The notes under the pieces: model-generated
What the model was told of the DNA's origin: nothing
The model's input: only the letters and a program-made list of their open reading frames with translations
The model's database searches: none
Made by a program: the position numbers and the translations under genes
Origin: Micromonospora luteifusca
GTDB taxonomy: Bacteria; Actinomycetota; Actinomycetes; Mycobacteriales; Micromonosporaceae
NCBI RefSeq assembly: GCF_016907275.1
Contig: NZ_JAFBBP010000001.1
Span: 5,198,001-5,262,000 of the forward strand
DNA length: 64,000 nucleotides
Direction of reading: 5' to 3'
In this document: positions 8,062-16,077 of the stretch, one piece after another
How positions within the stretch are numbered: the first letter of the stretch is position 1
Layout of the letters: each line of letters opens with the position of its first letter

Positions 8062-10236
8062 ATGGATGACGGTTCACCGCCGCACCGCGAGCGGGCGGGA
8101 CAGCACGACATCGTGGAGTTGCGGGTGCACGGCGTGTCGGGGGCGCGACCGGAGAAGATCCTCGGCCGGGCGCACGTCACGCAGGTCTCGGGTGACCGCA
8201 GCGGCGGCTTCCATCGCCCGGTCGGGTCGGACGCCACCGCGCCGGACGGGCTGACGCTGGAGGCGTACCGGTGGGGTGACCTGCCCTCGGGCACCGTGGC
8301 CCGGACGCTCTCGCTGGTTTTCCTGTTGCCGTTCATGCTCAGCAACGTGGCGGTCTGGATGCGGCCGACCAGCCGTCGCAGTGGTGCCGGGGTCACCGTG
8401 CTGTGCCGGCTCATCGCGCTCAACCTCACCGTGTTGTACGTGGTGTCCATCGCCGGGGTGGCACTCGACCTGCTCGCCTGGCGGTGTCTCGGCGTGCTCC
8501 CGTGCCGCGCACCCTTCGACACGGTGGCGGGGCTCGACGGACGGCAGGTCGGGCTGCGGCTGGCGGTGCTGGCTCTGCTGCCGATCGCCGCCATCGGCTT
8601 CCTCCGGTTGCTGGGCACGCGGCGACCCCGCCCGGCGGGCAACCCGCTGTGGGCCGTCGAGCCAATGGTGGGACGGCTGCGGGCGATCCACGTCGCCGCC
8701 GCGTTCGCCGTGCTCAGCCTGACGCTGCTCACGGCCCGTACCGCCGGCGGTGCGACGGCGTGGACGGCCGTGCTGCTGGCGCTCAACGCGGCGGTGCTGT
8801 TGGTCTGCGCCGGCCTGCTCTCGGTCCCCGGCATGCTGGACCGGGCGGCGGCCAAGCCGACGGTCACCCGGGCCGCCAGTATCGTGGCCGCGGTGGCCGT
8901 CGCCCTGAGTGCCGCCACCCTTCTCACCGTCGCCCTGGACGAGCGCGCCTGGCCGTCATCCGAAGGGCTGCCCGGCTACGACGGCGTCACCAACTGGGCA
9001 CTGCTGAGCCAGATGACGCTGCTGGTGGCGCTGAGTGGCCTGGTGCTGTGGCATCACGGCCGGGGGGAGCGCCGTAACGCGCTCCCGCGGGGTCTGGGCG
9101 CGGCGGTGGTCGCGGCCATCGCGGTCGGCCTGGCCGGTGCGTTCTCCGCCGACCTCGTCTATCAGAGTGGGGACCTGCTCGGCGGCTACCGGGGCGACGC
9201 CGGGCCGCCGGTGCCGTACCAGTGGACGATCCTGGCGTTCTTCCTGCATGCGGCGGCAGGGGTGGTGCTGTGCGCCGCGCTGACCCTCCTGTCGAGCCGG
9301 CGCCGGTGGCGAGCGGCGGCGGCGATCACCGACCGCGACTTCCCGGCGGTGACGCCAGCAGCCGTTGGGCGGCTGCGGCAGGTGACGAAGGCGGTCGCCC
9401 GTGCCCGGTTCGCCGAGTGGTTGGGACTGCTCGCCGTCACGTACGCGGCGCTCGCGCTGATCGGTCTGGCCGTCAGTCTGCTGAGGCTGTTCGACCTGTC
9501 CCCGGCCCAGGTGGTGCGGCGGTTCTTCGGGCTCCCGGCCGGGTCCGTCGACATGGGGCTGACCATGGGCAGCACCCTCGTCGCCCTGGTGGTCCTGGCG
9601 CTGCTCCTGGGTGGGGTGTTCGCCTACCGGACGGCGTGGTTCCGCCGGCACGTCGGCATCCTGTGGGACCTGGGCACGTTCTGGCCCCGGGCCGCGCACC
9701 CGTTCGCACCCCCGAGCTACGCGGACCGCGCGGTGCCGGAGCTGGCCGACCGGATCACCCAGCTGACCGAACGACACCGCGGGGTGTTGCTCTGTGGGCA
9801 CAGCCACGGCTCGGTGCTGCTGGCCCTGGCGGTGCTGCGGCTGCCCCCGCGGGTACGCCAGCGCGTCGCGCTGCTCACCTACGGGTCGCCGCTGGATCGC
9901 CTGTACGCCCGGCTCTTCCCGGCCTATCTGAACGAGGACGTGCTGCGCAAGGTGGGGGAGCGGGTCGAGTGGCGGTGGCTCAACCTGTGGCGGGACACCG
10001 ATCCGATCGGCGGCTGGATCTTCGCCGCGAACCGGCCCGGCGATCCGCCCCCGGACCCCGCCGATCCGGCCAGTCGGGTCGACCGGCGGTTGCGGGACCC
10101 GCAGGACCTGCTCACGTCGCCGATGGAGCGCCGTCCGCCGCCGGTGCGGGGGCACCATCCGGGCGAGTCCGACCCCCAGTTCCGGGCGGCGGTGCGTGAA
10201 CTCGCCGGACGACTCCTCGACACCGACGGCGGCTGA
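8062..10236 (+). CDS. Large multi-pass membrane protein with a lipase-type GxSxG motif
   Basis: The 724-aa protein begins with a soluble part containing IVELRVHGVSGARPEKIL, then has about ten membrane helices between residues 90 and 540. The cytosolic or extracellular C-terminal domain carries GVLLCGHSHGSVLLALAVL, with the nucleophile-elbow pattern G-H-S-H-G at about residue 580, and LLTYGSPLDRLYARLFP, as in class-3 lipases. A catalytic His may be in the ERRPPPVRGHHPGESD segment near the end. ATG 8062 is the first plausible start; no strong ribosome site is visible. Conserved proteins of this shape occur in actinomycetes, function unknown to me. The gap 7880-8061 shows no other feature. Confidence 0.75.
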   Translation: MDDGSPPHRERAGQHDIVELRVHGVSGARPEKILGRAHVTQVSGDRSGGFHRPVGSDATAPDGLTLEAYRWGDLPSGTVARTLSLVFLLPFMLSNVAVWMRPTSRRSGAGVTVLCRLIALNLTVLYVVSIAGVALDLLAWRCLGVLPCRAPFDTVAGLDGRQVGLRLAVLALLPIAAIGFLRLLGTRRPRPAGNPLWAVEPMVGRLRAIHVAAAFAVLSLTLLTARTAGGATAWTAVLLALNAAVLLVCAGLLSVPGMLDRAAAKPTVTRAASIVAAVAVALSAATLLTVALDERAWPSSEGLPGYDGVTNWALLSQMTLLVALSGLVLWHHGRGERRNALPRGLGAAVVAAIAVGLAGAFSADLVYQSGDLLGGYRGDAGPPVPYQWTILAFFLHAAAGVVLCAALTLLSSRRRWRAAAAITDRDFPAVTPAAVGRLRQVTKAVARARFAEWLGLLAVTYAALALIGLAVSLLRLFDLSPAQVVRRFFGLPAGSVDMGLTMGSTLVALVVLALLLGGVFAYRTAWFRRHVGILWDLGTFWPRAAHPFAPPSYADRAVPELADRITQLTERHRGVLLCGHSHGSVLLALAVLRLPPRVRQRVALLTYGSPLDRLYARLFPAYLNEDVLRKVGERVEWRWLNLWRDTDPIGGWIFAANRPGDPPPDPADPASRVDRRLRDPQDLLTSPMERRPPPVRGHHPGESDPQFRAAVRELAGRLLDTDGG

Positions 10237-10277
10237 GCGCTCGGTCACCACCGCCCGGACCCTGGCAGGGCCGTCGA

Positions 10278-11156
10278 TCAGCGGGTGAGCAGGGCGCGCA
10301 ACTCCCGGACCACCTCGGCCGGCGCCTCCTCGGCCATGAAGTGCCCGCAGGTGACGGTCCGGTGCGTCAGGTCCGGCGCCCACGACCGCCACAGCCCCGC
10401 CGCGTCGTAGCCGAGGGCGGCGCCCCAGTCCTGCTGGAGCACGGTCACCGGCATCCGCAGGTGGTTGCCGGCGGCCCGGTCAGCGGTGTCGTGGGCGACG
10501 TCGATCCCGGCCGACGCCCGGTAGTCGGCGACGATGGACGTGACCGCGTTCCGGGAAGCGCGCAGGTACGCGGACCGCACGTCCGCCGGGAGGGCCTCCG
10601 GATCGCGGGTCCAGACGTCCAGGAAGTGACCGAAGAAGGCGTCCGGGCTGGCGCCGATCAGCTCCTCGGGCAGGCCGGGCGGCTGCGCCATCAGGTACAG
10701 GTGGAACGCGACCGCCGCGGTGGCGCCGTGGAGCACGTCCCACATGTCCAGGGTCGGCAGCACGTCGAGCAGGGCGAGCTGGCTGATCGCCTCCGGATGG
10801 TCGAGACCGGCGCGGAACGCGACCAGGGCACCCCGGTCGTGCCCGGCCAACGCGAATCGTTCGTGGCCGAGCGCGCCGGCCAGCGCCACGACGTCGGCGG
10901 CCATGGTGCGCTTGGCGTATCCGGTGCCGTCGGCGTCGACCGGCTTGTCGCTGTCGCCGTAGCCGCGCAGGTCGGGGCAGATCACCGTGTGGTCGGCGGC
11001 CAGGTCGGCCGCGACGTGCCGCCACATGAGGTGGGTCTGCGGAAAGCCGTGCAGCAGCACGAGAGCTGGGCCGGAACCGCCCACGGCCGCGTTGAGCGTC
11101 ACACCGTCGGCGACGGTGACGCGCCGGTAGTCGAAACCGTTGATCTTGGGGTCCAC
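10278..11156 (-). CDS. Alpha/beta hydrolase, haloacetate-dehalogenase/epoxide-hydrolase-like
   Basis: The 292-aa protein contains the oxyanion block LLHGFPQTHLMWR, the nucleophile motif GHDRGA with Asp107 in place of Ser, and a C-terminal VTCGHFMAEEAP with the catalytic His. An Asp nucleophile followed by Arg is the hallmark of fluoroacetate/haloacetate dehalogenases and epoxide hydrolases. PDLRGYGDSDKP is also typical. The start is GTG 11156 with AGGAAGG upstream. It is convergent with the membrane protein gene and divergent from the AfsR-like gene. Real substrate unknown. Confidence 0.87.
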   Translation of the reverse strand: MDPKINGFDYRRVTVADGVTLNAAVGGSGPALVLLHGFPQTHLMWRHVAADLAADHTVICPDLRGYGDSDKPVDADGTGYAKRTMAADVVALAGALGHERFALAGHDRGALVAFRAGLDHPEAISQLALLDVLPTLDMWDVLHGATAAVAFHLYLMAQPPGLPEELIGASPDAFFGHFLDVWTRDPEALPADVRSAYLRASRNAVTSIVADYRASAGIDVAHDTADRAAGNHLRMPVTVLQQDWGAALGYDAAGLWRSWAPDLTHRTVTCGHFMAEEAPAEVVRELRALLTR

Positions 11157-11297
11157 GGGGAACCTTCCTGGTGAGCAGGGCCGGCTGGGGCAGTGGCCCC
11201 TCGCCGCCGTACGTCGTCGAGCCTGCCCGGCGGTGATCAGCAGATGGTCAGTGTCGAATCAGTGCGGGCAGGTCGCCGTCGCCCGCGCCGATCCCCC

Positions 11298-11303
11298 TAG
11301 ATT
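11298..11303 (+). promoter_or_regulatory. -10 element of a leaderless promoter for the AfsR-like gene
   Basis: TAGATT is followed by 6 nt and then ATG 11310. No Shine-Dalgarno sequence is present. Confidence 0.5.
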
Positions 11304-11309
11304 GGTGCC

Positions 11310-14300
11310 ATGACCAGGCAGCCAACGGCACCTGACGCGGTGACGTTCGGTGTGCTCGGGCCGGTGACCGCCACCACCGAGCGCGGCCCGGTCGCGCTCA
11401 AGGGGCACCGACAGCGCCTGGTGCTGGCCCGGCTGTTGATCGCGCACGGCCGGATGGTGCCGGTGGATCGCCTCGTTTACGACCTGTGGGAGGTCGCGCC
11501 GGACGGGGCGGTGGGCGCGATCCGGACCTTCGTCGCCGACCTGCGCCGGGCACTGGAACCTGATCGACCGCCCCGGCAGCCGCCCCGGATCCTGGTCACC
11601 GAGCCACCCGGGTACGTGCTGCGAGCCGCATCGGACGCGGTGGACGCCGGCCAGTTCGAGGCGGCCGTCGGCGAGACCGGTCGCCTGCTGGCTGCGGGAC
11701 GACCCGCGCCGGCCCTGGCCGCGCTCGATGCGGCACTGGGGCTCTGGCGCGGCCCCGCGTACGCCGACTGCGCGAACGAGGCCTGGGCGGTCGCGGAGAT
11801 CAACCGACTGGATGAGCTGCGGATGCTCGCCGTCGAGCGGCGGGCGGAGGCGCTGTTGGCGTTGGGTCGGCCGGACGAGGCCGCCGCCGACCTGCCGGCC
11901 CACCTCGCCCGCCATCCGCTGCGCGAGGATGCCTGGCGGCTGCTCGCGGTGGCCCGGTACCGCTCCGGCCGGCAGGGTGACGCGCTGGCCGCACTGCGTG
12001 CGGCCCGGGATGTCCTGGTGACCGAGTTGGGCGTGGATCCGGGGCCCGAGCTGCGGCGGCTCGAAGCCGACATCCTGGCCCAGGCACCGCACCTCACCCC
12101 ACCCCCCGACGGCGCCGCCACCACCAGCGGCACGCGACCTGCCCGACCCGTCGGCCCGGGTCCGGTCCGGCAGCGTTCGTTCGTCGGCCGCGATGCCGAG
12201 CTGAATCGGCTGCGGCGGGCCGCCGAGGCCGCCACCCAACGCCACCAGCCCACCCTGGCGCTGCTCAGCGGTGATCCGGGCGCCGGCAAGACCGCGTTGG
12301 CGGAAGCCCTGACCCAGCGGCTCGCCTCCGAGGGTTGGACCACGGCGTGGGGACGCAGCCCGGAGTACGAGGGTGCCCCGGCGGCGTGGCCGTGGACCCA
12401 GGTCACCGACGCGCTCGCCGGGCCGGTCGGAGCCGCCGGGTCGGCCGGAGCCCCTGAGCCCGCCGGAGCCGTTGAGCCCGCCGGGTCGGTCGACAGCCCG
12501 GGCGACCCGGCCGGGGCGCGGTTCCGCCGGCAGCGCGCGGTGGTGTCGCTGGTCTCGGCGGTCGCCGACCGGGGGCCGGTGCTCCTGGTCCTCGACGACC
12601 TGCACCGCGCCGACGGCGACACCCTGGACCTGTTGACCGCCCTGCTCACCGGCCCACAGTCGACCACCGGGCCGGTGTTGGTCCTCGGCACCTACCGGGC
12701 CACCGAGATCAGCCCGGAGCTGACCGCCACCCTGGCCCGCGCCGCCCGGCTGGAGCCGACCCGGGAGTATCTCGCCGGCCTGCCCGCACCGGCGACCGGC
12801 GAGTTGGCCCGCGCTGTCGTCGGGGCGGAACTGGACCCGGCCACCGCCCAGTTGATCCACCACCGCAGCGGCGGCAACCCGTTCTTCGTCCGCGAACTGG
12901 CCCAGTTGTACGCGGACGAGGGCGAGGCGGCCCTGGCCGCGGTACCGCCCGGGGTACGCGACGTGATCCGGCACCGGTTGGCCCAGCTGCCCGCGTCGAC
13001 CCGCACCGTGCTCCGGCAGGCAGCCGTGCTCGGCCGCGACCTCGACCCGGAGGTGCTCAGCGCGCTGGCCGGTGATCCTTCCGCGGTGCTGGACGCCGTG
13101 GACCGCGCCCTGCAGGCCGGGTTCCTCAGCGAACGGGAGACCGACGGGCGGCTGCGCTTCACCCACATCCTGGTCCGCGACACGCTCTACGCCGACCTGT
13201 CCGCCCCGCGCCGCGCCGCCTGGCACGCGGCCGTCGCGGAGGTGCTGCGACACCGGGAACCCGTCGAACCCGCTGCCCTCGCACACCACCTGCTCCGCGC
13301 CGACGGCCCGGTCGCTGCCGGTCGCGCCGGGGCGTACGCCCGCACGGCTGCCGACCAGGCCGAACGCGGTGGAAATCCGCACGAGGCGGCCCGCCTGTGG
13401 GGCCAGGCGCTCGACGCGTACGACCGCGCCGGTGGGGTCGCGCAGCGCGAGCGGTTGACCGCGTTGCTCGGGCTGGGACGCGCGCTGGCCGTCACGGGCC
13501 GGTTGGCCGAGGCGCGGCGGCGGCGGGCCGAGGCGATCGCCGCCGCCGAAACCGTCGGTGATCCCCTACTGATCGAGGAGGTGTTGGCGGGCTTCGACGT
13601 ACCCGCCATCTGGACGCGCAACGACGACGACCTGCTCTCCGGGCACATCGTCCGAGCCGTCGAGCAGGCGCTGACCGCTCTCGGCTCGACCGGCTCGGCG
13701 CAGCGCAGCCGGCTGTTGAGCACCCTTGCGCTGGAGCTGCGCGGCACCACCACCGATCGCGGTCGCCGTGCGGCGGACGAGGCCGAGACGATCGCCCGGA
13801 CCGTCGGCGACCCCGGGCTGCTGGCCTTCGCGCTCAACGCCCGCTTCATGCACGCCTTTCAGCGGGTCGGTCTGGCCGGTGCGCGGGCCCGGATCGGCGC
13901 CGAACTGGTCGACCTGGCCGCCCGACACGAACTGGTGACCTTCGAGGTGCTCGGGCACCTCGTCCTGGTCCAGGCCAACTGCGCGCTGGCCGACCGGTCC
14001 GGCGCCGGCGCGCACGCCCGCGCCGCCGACCGCCTCGCCGAACGGTACGAGCTGCCGTTGGTCGGTGTCTTCACCCGGTGGTACGCCGCGCTGCGCCTGG
14101 CGCTGGACGGCGAGTCGGCCGCGGCGGCGGACGCGTACCGGACGGCCGCCGACCGACTGCCCGCTGACGGCATGCCGGGGCTGACCCGCGGGCTGCTCCC
14201 GCTCGCCCTGCTCGGCCTGCGACTGGCCGAGACCGCTGGCGGCGACCGGCGGGCCCCCGGGCTGGGCGATGCGGGCCGACCGATCCTCGGGCCGCCCAGC

Positions 14301-14687
14301 GGTGCCGACTGGGCCGGCCTGGACTGGGGTCCGCACGAGCCGTGGGTCCGGCCGTTGCTGCTGCTCGGCGCCGGCGACCGGGACGCGGCCGCAGCCGCCC
14401 TGCGGGCTGTTCCGGATGGGCCGCACGATCTGCTGCGGGAGGTGCGGCTCTGCGTCGTCGGCCGCGCGGCGCGCGCCCTCGGCGACCGGGTCACGATGGA
14501 ACGGGTCTACGTCGAGTTGCTGCCGGCTGCCGAGGAACTGGCGGCCGGGAGCGGAGTGCTCACCGTCGGACCGGTGGCCGGGCACCTCGCCGACCTGGCC
14601 TTCGCGCTGGGGCGCGACGAAGACGCGGCCCGGCACCGTCGTACGGCCCGCGCGGTCACCGCCCGGGCCCGCGCGAGGGCGCGCTGA
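11310..14687 (+). CDS. AfsR/SARP-type transcriptional regulator with AAA ATPase and TPR region
   Basis: The 1125-aa protein has an OmpR-type winged helix (residues 8-100, FGVLGPV, GHRQRLVLARLL), the bacterial transcriptional activator domain (about 105-250, ending TELGVDPGPELRRLEADIL), then an AAA_16 ATPase with Walker A GDPGAGKT (about 320) and Walker B VLLVLDDLHRAD. The last 500 residues are alanine-rich helical repeats of TPR type. Such proteins activate secondary-metabolite or developmental genes, but no biosynthetic gene cluster lies next to it. A Pro/Ala/Glu-rich insert encoded near 12420-12520 looks like repeat expansion. The final residues RARAR and the stop are supplied by a copied piece of the antiporter gene (14671-14724), so the original C-terminus was probably altered. 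Confidence 0.9.
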   Translation: MTRQPTAPDAVTFGVLGPVTATTERGPVALKGHRQRLVLARLLIAHGRMVPVDRLVYDLWEVAPDGAVGAIRTFVADLRRALEPDRPPRQPPRILVTEPPGYVLRAASDAVDAGQFEAAVGETGRLLAAGRPAPALAALDAALGLWRGPAYADCANEAWAVAEINRLDELRMLAVERRAEALLALGRPDEAAADLPAHLARHPLREDAWRLLAVARYRSGRQGDALAALRAARDVLVTELGVDPGPELRRLEADILAQAPHLTPPPDGAATTSGTRPARPVGPGPVRQRSFVGRDAELNRLRRAAEAATQRHQPTLALLSGDPGAGKTALAEALTQRLASEGWTTAWGRSPEYEGAPAAWPWTQVTDALAGPVGAAGSAGAPEPAGAVEPAGSVDSPGDPAGARFRRQRAVVSLVSAVADRGPVLLVLDDLHRADGDTLDLLTALLTGPQSTTGPVLVLGTYRATEISPELTATLARAARLEPTREYLAGLPAPATGELARAVVGAELDPATAQLIHHRSGGNPFFVRELAQLYADEGEAALAAVPPGVRDVIRHRLAQLPASTRTVLRQAAVLGRDLDPEVLSALAGDPSAVLDAVDRALQAGFLSERETDGRLRFTHILVRDTLYADLSAPRRAAWHAAVAEVLRHREPVEPAALAHHLLRADGPVAAGRAGAYARTAADQAERGGNPHEAARLWGQALDAYDRAGGVAQRERLTALLGLGRALAVTGRLAEARRRRAEAIAAAETVGDPLLIEEVLAGFDVPAIWTRNDDDLLSGHIVRAVEQALTALGSTGSAQRSRLLSTLALELRGTTTDRGRRAADEAETIARTVGDPGLLAFALNARFMHAFQRVGLAGARARIGAELVDLAARHELVTFEVLGHLVLVQANCALADRSGAGAHARAADRLAERYELPLVGVFTRWYAALRLALDGESAAAADAYRTAADRLPADGMPGLTRGLLPLALLGLRLAETAGGDRRAPGLGDAGRPILGPPSGADWAGLDWGPHEPWVRPLLLLGAGDRDAAAAALRAVPDGPHDLLREVRLCVVGRAARALGDRVTMERVYVELLPAAEELAAGSGVLTVGPVAGHLADLAFALGRDEDAARHRRTARAVTARARARAR

Positions 14688-14724
14688 GTGTGCTGACACC
14701 GTTCGGCGCCTTCCTGCTCGCCGA
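14671..14724 (+). repeat. 54-bp duplicated fragment of the antiporter gene
   Basis: Positions 14671-14724 equal 16701-16754 except for one base (14707 C against 16737 G). In the antiporter frame it still reads REGALSVLTPFGAFLLA. It supplies the stop codon (14685-14687) of the AfsR-like gene in another frame. Confidence 0.95.
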
Positions 14725-14767
14725 GGCCTTCTGACGGAGGGGCCTCAGTGCGAGGACTCGATGCGGT

Positions 14768-15163
14768 TCAGGGGTCCGCGGACGAACGGTCAGTCTCCGC
14801 CACCATGGCGCGGACCTTGCGCAGGGTGGCGTCGGGCGCACGGATCGCGGCTCGCCAGCGGTCCAACGTCCGGGTGAGCACCCGGACCACGAACTGCAAC
14901 TGGTTGACGTGCTCGCGGAGCGTGCCCAGCTCGGATCGTGCGCTGAGCGCCTCGCCCTCCAACTCGGTGACCCGAGTCTGCAACGGCTGCACCAGGGTGA
15001 GAGCGACATCGGTGAGGGTGTCGGCGGCGTCGGCCTTGAACTTGCCCCGCTGCACGATGACCGTTGCTATCGCGGCCAGGCCGGTGCTTCCGCCGAGGAT
15101 GCCGAGCACGCTGAGCGTCACCTGCACCCAGTGCGGTGCCGCGGGCGGCGGGGAGTTGATCAC
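14768..15163 (-). CDS. Small membrane protein with C-terminal coiled coil, holin-like
   Basis: The 131-aa protein has one N-terminal membrane segment (VTLSVLGILGGSTGLAAIATVIV, about residues 15-37), a basic RGKFKADAADTLTDVA stretch and a coiled coil from about 55 to 105 with heptad leucines. It resembles the holin-like DUF2746-type proteins of actinobacteriophages, but this rests on pattern memory only. Start GTG 15163 overlaps the stop of the upstream gene by 4 bp (GTGA), so the two are coupled. No lysin gene is adjacent. It could be a phage-derived remnant or a domesticated pair. Confidence 0.65.
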   Translation of the reverse strand: MINSPPPAAPHWVQVTLSVLGILGGSTGLAAIATVIVQRGKFKADAADTLTDVALTLVQPLQTRVTELEGEALSARSELGTLREHVNQLQFVVRVLTRTLDRWRAAIRAPDATLRKVRAMVAETDRSSADP

Positions 15164-15609
15164 GTGACACCTGCCTCTAGTTGTACACAGCTCACCGCTT
15201 CATAAGCCCGGGCCAGGCGGCGCAGATCGACGGCTATCTGCCCGGCTCGCCAGAGCGATCCGACCGTCACCGCGGCGACGAACGACGTCGCGGCGATGGA
15301 TTGTTGGCCCGACATGACCACCAGGGCTCCCGCGTACATGCCGGTGATCGTGCCGAGCACCAGCACCGACGCGAGTTCCAGCCCGAGCCCGGTGGAGAGT
15401 CGGCCGGGCCACAGGATGCCCAGCAGCCCGCCCAGGCCCACCGCGATCAGCCCCAGTTCCCAGGCGACCTGGATGGGCACCGGCATCGACGTCTGAACGG
15501 AGAGCGGCCGGACGTCGAGGGTCATCATCAGAACGCCGCAGACGGCTGCCGCGGCCAGGACAGCGACCTCGTGCGGCTGGTGCCGGGATCGAATACGCAG
15601 GTGTCCCAC
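15160..15609 (-). CDS. Small multi-pass membrane protein
   Basis: With GTG 15609 as start the protein is 149 aa: VGHLRIRSRHQPHEVAVLAA, then four hydrophobic helices. CAGGGAG lies about 6 nt upstream of this GTG. Upstream in-frame sequence up to 15831 is Arg/Trp-rich and unlike protein. It overlaps the next gene by GTGA, so the pair forms one transcription unit. I do not recognise the family; a phage-like membrane protein is possible given its neighbour. Confidence 0.6.
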   Translation of the reverse strand: MGHLRIRSRHQPHEVAVLAAAAVCGVLMMTLDVRPLSVQTSMPVPIQVAWELGLIAVGLGGLLGILWPGRLSTGLGLELASVLVLGTITGMYAGALVVMSGQQSIAATSFVAAVTVGSLWRAGQIAVDLRRLARAYEAVSCVQLEAGVT

Positions 15610-16077
15610 GGCGACTCCCTGATCGAGGACCGTCGTCCAGCAGCGGCCGGTGGGCCAGTGCCGCCTGGTGGGTCGCGACCAGGAGCTGCGGTCCGTACGG
15701 CGAAGCCCGAAGGTGCGTTGCGGGTGAACGGTCGTAAGGCGAGGAGGTGAAGCGACTCGCCGTCGTTGGCTGCCGATATCTGCCTGTGTATCACCGATGA
15801 CCGGTTGTCGTCCACCTGGTGTAAGTCGCATTACCGCAGGTCAGAGCCCATTTTGGCCCGGCCTCTGCGCGCCGGGCCGAGGGGAGCGCGGCGACCGGGC
15901 CGCACTGTCATCTCGGTGACGGTGGGTGTCAGAAATTTTACCGAGGGTGACTGGTGGCGTCGGGTCGCCGATCGGTGAGGTGGTGAGGACGGTTTCGGGT
16001 CGAACCGGCCGGCGGGTGCGGTCAGATGGAACCACCGGCGCGTCCGCCGTCGGCCAACGATCGAGGGGGTACGCGTC
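15610..16077. other. 468-bp intergenic region between divergent genes
   Basis: No gene can be supported here. It must carry promoters for the minus-strand pair and for the antiporter. The only compositionally unusual part is the A/T run at 15928-15941, which may belong to a promoter. GAGGGGG at 16063-16069 is the ribosome site of the antiporter. Confidence 0.5.

Noticed and set aside
11259..13382. 707-codon minus-strand frame
   Set aside because: Antisense to the AfsR-like gene, Gly/Gln/Arg-rich, no domain or start signal.
11310..14687. AfsR-like gene as pathway regulator of a secondary-metabolite cluster
   Set aside because: No polyketide, peptide or terpene biosynthesis genes are adjacent, so no cluster is claimed.
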